Source of the DNA: Dehalococcoidales bacterium
GTDB lineage: Bacteria > Chloroflexota > Dehalococcoidia > Dehalococcoidales > Fen-1064
NCBI GenBank assembly: GCA_028713395.1
Contig: JAQTOJ010000054.1
Location: 1-10,117, forward strand
Direction of reading: 5' to 3'
Length of the DNA: 10,117 nt
The position numbers were made by a program, and so were the translations under genes. Shown here in pieces: positions 6,248-10,117 of the stretch (position 1 is the first letter of the stretch; each line of letters opens with the position of its first letter). Under the pieces are notes generated by a model that was not told where the DNA came from, searched no databases, and was given only the letters and a program-made list of their open reading frames with translations.

Positions 6248-7389
6248 GTTTTATACGTACAAAAGAAATACCGCGTGGTTCAGGTAACTTCTATGACTAT
6301 GAAGTGGAAACCATCCACAAGGGTAACAAGGTTATGCAGAAGCACATCCGGTATATCGGAAAATCGGGGACTCATGTATCAACGGGTACTGGTATGCACT
6401 CTCATAGCGATGCCACTATCACCGATACAGTGGTATTACCAGCGCGATCAACAAAACCATCCGCGCCTAAAGTATCCTGCAAGTTCTGCGATAGCGAGAA
6501 TACCCGCAAGTACGGACTCTATAAGGGCGTCCAGAATTACTACTGCAACGATTGCCATACTAAATTCATCGGCACCGATGCGCTACCACACGGACGTGTA
6601 TCACCGTCTTTCATTGCCAGCGCACTTAATGAATTTTACGGCGGTATGTCATACCACGACATTGAGCAGAATATCGAACAGCAGACCAACGAGGATATAT
6701 CTCATACCGCCGTTATGAAATGGGTGGACAAGTACACGAGTGATGCCATCCGGCAAACTAAAGATCTGCATCCGAAAGTAGGGGACACCTGGATAGCCGA
6801 TGAAACCTTTGTCAGGGTAGATAAGAGCAAGGCAAACGTGGAAAATCCTTACTCCAAGAGCCGTAAAGCGAAATGGATAGTATTCTGGGACATCATAGAC
6901 GCGGACACGCGATTTCTACTGGCATCATATGTTACCACGACGCGGAATACGCAGGACGCGAGAATACTAATGGAGAAAGCCCAAAAGTGCGCGGTTAAGA
7001 CTCCAAAGGTCGTGGTCACGGATAAACTCGCTGCTTATCTGGACGGCATCGAGCAGGCATACGGCTCAGACGCAATACACAGGCAAACGAGTGCCTTTGA
7101 AGTCAGGAACGATAACAACCTCATCGAGCGTTTTCACGGCACGTTAAAAGAGCGCACCAAAGTCATGCGGGCACTAAAGAATAAAAGCACTCTCCAACGC
7201 TTTACGGACGGCTGGCTTGTCTACTACAACTTCTTTAGACCGCATATGGCAACGGACAATAAACCGCCCGCCATGGTCGCCGGATTGCAATATGAAAACC
7301 ACAATTGGGCGGACGTAGTCGGGTATCAGAAAGAGCCGATAGTCCAGACTTTGAAACCTACTACGACGGAGAGTGATATTAATGCATAG
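6244..7389 (+). CDS. IS6-like DD34E transposase with N-terminal extension and zinc ribbon
   Basis: 381 residues. Residues 1-45 (FIRTKEIPRG...YDYEV...GNKVMQKHIRYIGKSG) resemble the N-terminal module of many long archaeal and bacterial transposases. A zinc ribbon follows, with Cys79, Cys82, Cys101 and Cys104. The segment LNEFYGGMSYHDIEQNIEQ (128-146) is a helix-turn-helix like that of IS6 enzymes. The RNase H-fold catalytic triad is Asp186 (WIADETFV), Asp260 (VVVTDKLAAY) and Glu295 (NNLIERFHGTLKER), with 34 residues between the last two. All catalytic residues are present, so the enzyme looks active: it binds the terminal repeats and catalyses DNA cleavage and strand transfer. GAGGG lies nine bases before the ATG. 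It overlaps the membrane-protein gene before it (4 bases) and the small ORF after it (8 bases). Confidence 0.92.
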   Translation: MSFIRTKEIPRGSGNFYDYEVETIHKGNKVMQKHIRYIGKSGTHVSTGTGMHSHSDATITDTVVLPARSTKPSAPKVSCKFCDSENTRKYGLYKGVQNYYCNDCHTKFIGTDALPHGRVSPSFIASALNEFYGGMSYHDIEQNIEQQTNEDISHTAVMKWVDKYTSDAIRQTKDLHPKVGDTWIADETFVRVDKSKANVENPYSKSRKAKWIVFWDIIDADTRFLLASYVTTTRNTQDARILMEKAQKCAVKTPKVVVTDKLAAYLDGIEQAYGSDAIHRQTSAFEVRNDNNLIERFHGTLKERTKVMRALKNKSTLQRFTDGWLVYYNFFRPHMATDNKPPAMVAGLQYENHNWADVVGYQKEPIVQTLKPTTTESDINA

Positions 7390-7555
7390 TGTTTATTGGC
7401 TAGTTATTGGCATTGTATTGGGGTGGTTTGTTACTTGTTTAGCTATCGGTTTTTCAGGTATACAAATAAAACATATAAACCTATTCCGACAAAGACCAAA
7501 AAACCACCAAATAAACCAACGCCAGAACCAAGATGAAAGGAAGAAGAGCCAATGA
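7382..7555 (+). CDS. Small predicted membrane protein, transposon passenger
   Basis: 57 residues: one hydrophobic helix (about 4-26, VYWLVIGIVLGWFVTCLAIGF) followed by a positively charged, Gln/Asn-rich tail ending RQNQDERKKSQ. The ATG at 7382 lies inside the last codons of the transposase, with GGAG ten bases upstream; a GTG at 7373 is too close to that site. The family is not recognised. It overlaps both its neighbours, so it is most likely translated as part of the element's single transcript. Confidence 0.55.
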   Translation: MHSVYWLVIGIVLGWFVTCLAIGFSGIQIKHINLFRQRPKNHQINQRQNQDERKKSQ

Positions 7556-7662
7556 CCAACGCTATGCCACAGACTAGGCAAATTGCAGGGAAACTTTTAG
7601 CAGTTACCTTAAAATCAAAATTCCAATTTATCGCTAATAATATATCACAGGAGAGTGCCTAA
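7552..7662 (+). CDS. 36-residue ORF at the right end of the transposon
   Basis: It starts at ATG 7552 in an ATGA overlap with the stop of the preceding small membrane protein and ends with TAA at 7660-7662. AAAGGAAG lies eight bases upstream (7536-7543). The product begins MTNAMPQTRQIAGKLLAV and ends NNISQESA; it is short, basic and has no recognised domain. Support comes only from the overlap pattern and the ribosome site. It may be untranslated. Confidence 0.35.
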   Translation: MTNAMPQTRQIAGKLLAVTLKSKFQFIANNISQESA

Positions 7663-7663
7663 T
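7651..7663. repeat. Subterminal 13-bp direct repeat, right copy
   Basis: gagagtgcctaat, identical to 5772-5784; it includes the stop codon of the 36-residue ORF. Confidence 0.6.
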
Positions 7664-7665
7664 GC

Positions 7666-7685
7666 TACGAAAAGTTGCAAGTACC
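7666..7685 (-). repeat. Right terminal inverted repeat
   Basis: On the minus strand reads ggtacttgcaacttttcgta; it matches the left end at 16 of 20 positions. Confidence 0.85.
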
Positions 7686-7693
7686 AATGATCT
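7686..7693. repeat. Right copy of 8-bp target site duplication
   Basis: aatgatct, identical to 5740-5747, immediately outside the right inverted repeat. Confidence 0.9.
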
Positions 7694-8028
7694 AAAAGAG
7701 TTGCACGGCGTTCAGGTACATCTTTGCCCGATAGACGATTCAGAGTTGCCAGGTAAAGTCTTGCTTGCTGGTCATCCAGATTCCAGACAATACAGTTCGC
7801 CCTTTCGAATTCGAGGGCACGTAGAACTTTCAAACGATTATGCCCATTGATAACTTGAAATTTACCTTCTTCGCTGGGATGTAGGCGCACGGTTAGAGGC
7901 TCATATCTGCCTGTTTGCTCAATGTGCCGTCGTAGTTTTTGAGCCGTCTCGGCATTCATGAAGTTGCTGTTCTCAGGATGCTCCAGCAATAGTTCAACAG
8001 AAATTTCCTGAATCCTAACACTATCCAT
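7686..8028 (-). pseudogene. ParB-like protein, N-terminal fragment (split by transposon)
   Basis: 114 native residues up to ...RATLLDH, then 13 transposon-encoded residues to a stop at 7645. The ParB/sulfiredoxin-like fold is clear: IQEISVELLLEHPENSNFMN, TGRYEPLTVR (39-48), VINGHNRLKVLRALE (59-73, equivalent to the GERR-type phosphate/NTP-binding box) and ANCIVWNLDDQQARLYLATLN. ParB folds bind or hydrolyse CTP/ATP or cut DNA; a small stand-alone protein without ParA is more likely part of a DNA-processing or nucleotide-modification system than of chromosome segregation. The ATG at 8028 has GGAGG five bases upstream and lies 13 bases after the stop of the radical SAM gene, so it belongs to that operon. 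The truncated N-terminal domain might still be made. Confidence 0.88.
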
Positions 8029-8033
8029 TCAAG

Positions 8034-8038
8034 CCTCC
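8034..8038 (-). promoter_or_regulatory. Ribosome binding site of the ParB-like gene
   Basis: GGAGG on the minus strand, five bases before the ATG at 8028, in the 13-base gap between the radical SAM and ParB-like genes. It fixes the start and shows the gene was a real translated member of the operon. Confidence 0.75.
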
Positions 8039-8041
8039 GCA

Positions 8042-9052
8042 TTAGTCTAACAAACCCGGTTGCAAGCCATACTTCGGCCATTTTCCAGTAATATTACACC
8101 TACCGCCGATGTCTGGATTCATACAGCCGCAAACAGATAAGTCTATCCCGTATTTCATAACAGTTTGCCTGAAACGATTGTAAATTTCTTCTCTTCTCAT
8201 CTGTGATAAAGGAATAACTGAAGAATGTCCGGCATGTACTGCCAAACGCTTACCGTCTTTGTAGAAGCTAAATAAATCATCTAAAATCCCCTTATCTAAA
8301 ATGCGCTGTTTCAAGGATGCCGTAATAGCCGGTCTCAAGAAAAGTGCGCTTATCGCGGCACGTTTTATCCCGGAGTTCGAGATGCTAGCACACAGACGGT
8401 CAATGGCATCTGGAGTATCGGTTATGCCGGGCAGAATCGGGACCACTCGCCCTTCTACGGCTATACCACCGGAAGCCATCTTCGCCATTTGCTTGAGCCG
8501 TATGGCGATACTTGCCGCATTTGGTTCGAACATCTTCCTTACATTATCATCATGCGTAATGATACCCACCTGGGCTCTGACTATATTGGCATGATTAATC
8601 AATAAATCGAGCGTTTCATCAGGTATTTTACCTTTGGTCAGAAATGCGATGCCGATATCCTTTGAAAGCAAGAATTCTAGTATTGAGTGACTTAATTCAA
8701 GCACTTCTGGGATGGGTTGGAAAATATCACTTGAAGGACTGAAATATACTGCATGAGGTTTATTACGCTTGCGGATTAGTTCGCTTTTTAGCTTCTCCAG
8801 CATATTCTTATAGATAATAATCTTGTTATAGCCAGGAAAGTTCCTGTAACCACGAGCATAACAATAAATGCAATCGTGGGCACAGCCGGAGGTCAGATTT
8901 ACACACGGAATATGAGCAAGGCAAGCCAAACTTGATGACGAAAGTACAGGAGACTTACGCTCAGCCCAAATTACAGTCTGCGCTGAACAAACGGGTTGGG
9001 ACTCCAATGGTAAAGGAAAACCGGGTTCAAGTATGTGAGGATTGGGGTTCAT
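8042..9052 (-). CDS. SPL-like radical SAM protein, second of the pair
   Basis: 336 residues from the ATG at 9052. The radical SAM cluster motif CAHDCIYC gives Cys57, Cys61 and Cys64 (CX3CX2C), which bind the [4Fe-4S] cluster that cleaves S-adenosylmethionine. Further conserved pieces are YFSPSSDIFQPIPE, IAFLTKGKIPDETL and GRVVPILPGITDTPDAID, all of the spore-photoproduct-lyase-like group. The C-terminus carries a second set of cysteines, CGCMNPDIGGRC (308, 310, 319), often seen in this group. The substrate is unknown; members act on nucleic acids or small molecules. The ATG overlaps the stop of the preceding radical SAM gene as ATGA; a TTG 39 bases earlier is less likely. It is followed after 13 bases by the ParB-like gene, so the proteins probably share a task. 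Confidence 0.85.
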   Translation of the reverse strand: MNPNPHILEPGFPLPLESQPVCSAQTVIWAERKSPVLSSSSLACLAHIPCVNLTSGCAHDCIYCYARGYRNFPGYNKIIIYKNMLEKLKSELIRKRNKPHAVYFSPSSDIFQPIPEVLELSHSILEFLLSKDIGIAFLTKGKIPDETLDLLINHANIVRAQVGIITHDDNVRKMFEPNAASIAIRLKQMAKMASGGIAVEGRVVPILPGITDTPDAIDRLCASISNSGIKRAAISALFLRPAITASLKQRILDKGILDDLFSFYKDGKRLAVHAGHSSVIPLSQMRREEIYNRFRQTVMKYGIDLSVCGCMNPDIGGRCNITGKWPKYGLQPGLLD

Positions 9053-9801
9053 AAACACGCTCGCAAGTCTTCCTTTAAGTAATAGTCGCAACCTAGTTCA
9101 TCTAAAATAATTTTCACGTTAACGGCAAAGGTATGCCAATCTATTGTTTTGGCATGTGGATGGTAATTGAGCTTCCCCACCTTAAAGGTATCAACGAATT
9201 TGTAAGTTTTCCGGATTATCTCCAAAGTAACTTCAGGATAAAGCACCGGTTCCAGACTCACCCAGGTCTTGATACTTTTTTCATGAGCTCTTATCAGACT
9301 GTTTATTCGTTCGGCAGGAAGTGCGGCAAGAGGTTCCCATTTTAAAGACATAGCGTCGTCCAGATTGGTAAGGGTGACTCCAAAATAGTCGCGGTCTGTT
9401 AATAGATCAAAATCCCGTTCCGCTCTGTCGCCGCCTTTGGTCAATATCTTGATATCTAAATGATAATAATGCAATGTCTGTATGGCTTTTCTCGCCAATT
9501 GGTATTTTTCATCGATGGGCTGATAAGGGTCGCAGGTAAAGCACATTAAAACCGGATCCTTGGTGTTCTGTAAACTTAATTTCCGGGCATCTGAGCTTAG
9601 CCTTTCCAGAATGTCCGGGCGGGGTAAAGAAGCATGAAAACGTTCTGTGGTAGTTCTAAGGGATGCCGGAGCATAGCAATATGTACACCAATGCCCGCAG
9701 CCTTGATAGAGATTGACCGCAAATTTAGCATATTCGCGGGCCTTTCCTTGTGGTTCATATATCACTGATGTTTTTAACACGGTCTTCTCGCTATTTTTCA
9801 T
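9049..9801 (-). CDS. SPL-like radical SAM protein, first of the pair
   Basis: 250 residues. The cluster motif is CGHWCTYC with Cys35, Cys39 and Cys42 (CX3CX2C) in the context NLYQGCGHWCTYCYAPA. Conserved pieces of the SplB-like/phage Gp37-Gp68-like radical SAM group follow: DPYQPIDEKYQLARKAIQ, IKILTKGGDRAERDFDLL, YFGVTLT, TWVSLEPVLYPEVTLE and FKVGKLNYHP. It is shorter than its neighbour and lacks the C-terminal cysteine set, so the two are diverged rather than recent duplicates. By family it uses S-adenosylmethionine and a [4Fe-4S] cluster for radical chemistry, possibly on DNA or nucleotides; the substrate is unknown. It starts four bases after the stop of the upstream partial gene and ends in an ATGA overlap with the second radical SAM gene. 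No strong ribosome site is seen, consistent with coupled translation. Confidence 0.87.
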   Translation of the reverse strand: MKNSEKTVLKTSVIYEPQGKAREYAKFAVNLYQGCGHWCTYCYAPASLRTTTERFHASLPRPDILERLSSDARKLSLQNTKDPVLMCFTCDPYQPIDEKYQLARKAIQTLHYYHLDIKILTKGGDRAERDFDLLTDRDYFGVTLTNLDDAMSLKWEPLAALPAERINSLIRAHEKSIKTWVSLEPVLYPEVTLEIIRKTYKFVDTFKVGKLNYHPHAKTIDWHTFAVNVKIILDELGCDYYLKEDLRACL

Positions 9802-9805
9802 TTGT

Positions 9806-10117
9806 TTATTCGGGCTTGATTTCTAAACCAGCGTAAATCACGTTCCCTTGGGCACCCCTGTACCAGTTCAACACTCTATTCGTAAATCCATACTTGGTAC
9901 ACAACGTGTCTATAAGGTGTTTCAAATATTGATCAAATTGACTATAAGGGGTATTATTTCTAATTTTCATCACTTCATTGACCCCGTATAAATACTTGTC
10001 ATAAAGATTAATCTTTCCTCTAAGTTTCAAAGCCAGCCCCATCCCATCAGTTACACCTGGAATAAAGGGCTCTTTCTTGTCGTGTATCAGGGAAAAGAGC
10101 CCCGGCTTTCCAGCGTG
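9806..10117 (-). CDS. Unrecognised protein, C-terminal part only, first gene seen of the radical SAM operon
   Basis: The frame is open to the right edge of the window, giving 103 C-terminal residues; an ATG at 10042 is internal to it. I do not recognise a family. Visible pieces are HAGKPGLFSLIHDKKEPFI at the edge, a basic segment with GLALKLRGKINLYDKYL, a helical segment YSQFDQYLKHLIDTLCTKYG and a C-terminal NWYRGAQGNVIYAGLEIKPE, which reads like a final beta hairpin. No signal peptide or membrane segment is visible in this part. It ends four bases before the first radical SAM gene, so it is probably co-transcribed. A three-Cys-motif partner protein (TcmP), a known companion of similar radical SAM genes, was considered, but this tail does not identify it. 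Confidence 0.6.
   Translation of the reverse strand, partial: HAGKPGLFSLIHDKKEPFIPGVTDGMGLALKLRGKINLYDKYLYGVNEVMKIRNNTPYSQFDQYLKHLIDTLCTKYGFTNRVLNWYRGAQGNVIYAGLEIKPE

Larger units (their letters stand above)
5748..7685 (+). mobile_element. IS6-like transposon, 1938 bp, with passenger ORFs
   Basis: Defined by 20-bp imperfect inverted repeats with 16 of 20 matches, sharing tacttgcaac and cgt, flanked by the exact 8-bp duplication aatgatct. The repeat core ttgcaac recalls IS6-family ends, and the transposase has DD34E spacing. It inserted within the ParB-like gene; removing 1946 bp (element plus one duplication) restores that reading frame. Inside, four plus-strand ORFs overlap end to start: a membrane protein, the transposase, a small membrane protein and a 36-residue ORF. 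The element is about twice the size of a minimal IS6 member. Intact ends and duplication suggest a fairly recent insertion. Confidence 0.9.

Noticed and set aside
6275..6718. 147-codon ORF in another frame of the transposase
   Set aside because: Shadow of the transposase, whose zinc ribbon and catalytic residues are in the other frame.
5772..7663. The 13-bp direct repeat gagagtgcctaat taken as target site duplication
   Set aside because: Using it as the border does not restore the ParB-like frame and leaves the inverted repeats outside the element; the 8-bp aatgatct borders explain everything.
8301..8594. 97-codon plus-strand ORF
   Set aside because: Antisense to the second radical SAM gene; no start signal.

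Overview
The window looks like a chromosomal segment from an uncultured or environmental anaerobic bacterium. A Chloroflexota/Dehalococcoidia origin is my best guess, from the mix of housekeeping genes with C/T-rich palindromic intergenic repeats, the small winged-helix-like hypothetical and the ParB/radical-SAM content. No marker gene here settles it.

Left part (1-2942) holds ordinary metabolic genes of relatively high GC: the 3' end of a metallo-beta-lactamase-fold hydrolase with a C-terminal winged helix, a complete type I glyceraldehyde-3-phosphate dehydrogenase (gap), and, convergent with gap, an acetoacetate-decarboxylase-superfamily gene. The two intergenic gaps are rich in hairpins and repeat fragments. 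Two convergent terminators lie between gap and the decarboxylase-like gene.

Middle part (2943-5019) is more AT-rich and looks accessory: a small winged-helix-like hypothetical gene apparently broken by a one-base frameshift, a tyrosine/dual-specificity phosphatase with a CX5R loop, a 351-base stretch without a confident gene, and tRNA-Gln(CTG) with an encoded CCA end.

Right part (5020-10117) is one minus-strand gene row, read right to left: an unrecognised partial gene, two adjacent SPL-like radical SAM proteins (ATGA overlap), a ParB-like protein 13 bases later, and a 137-residue hypothetical starting one base after the ParB stop. The spacing indicates one transcript. The ParB-like gene is split by a 1938-bp IS6-like transposon (5748-7685) with 20-bp imperfect terminal inverted repeats and an exact 8-bp target duplication (aatgatct). 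Removing the element and one duplication restores a continuous 215-codon ParB-like frame.

The transposon is unusual. It carries a DD34E transposase with an N-terminal extension and a zinc ribbon, flanked by a predicted membrane protein and two tiny ORFs, all four in one overlapping gene string. The most interesting content is (1) the radical SAM pair + ParB-like + small hypothetical operon, a candidate DNA-processing or nucleotide-modification system, and (2) the IS6-like element with coupled membrane-protein passengers that has inactivated it in this genome.
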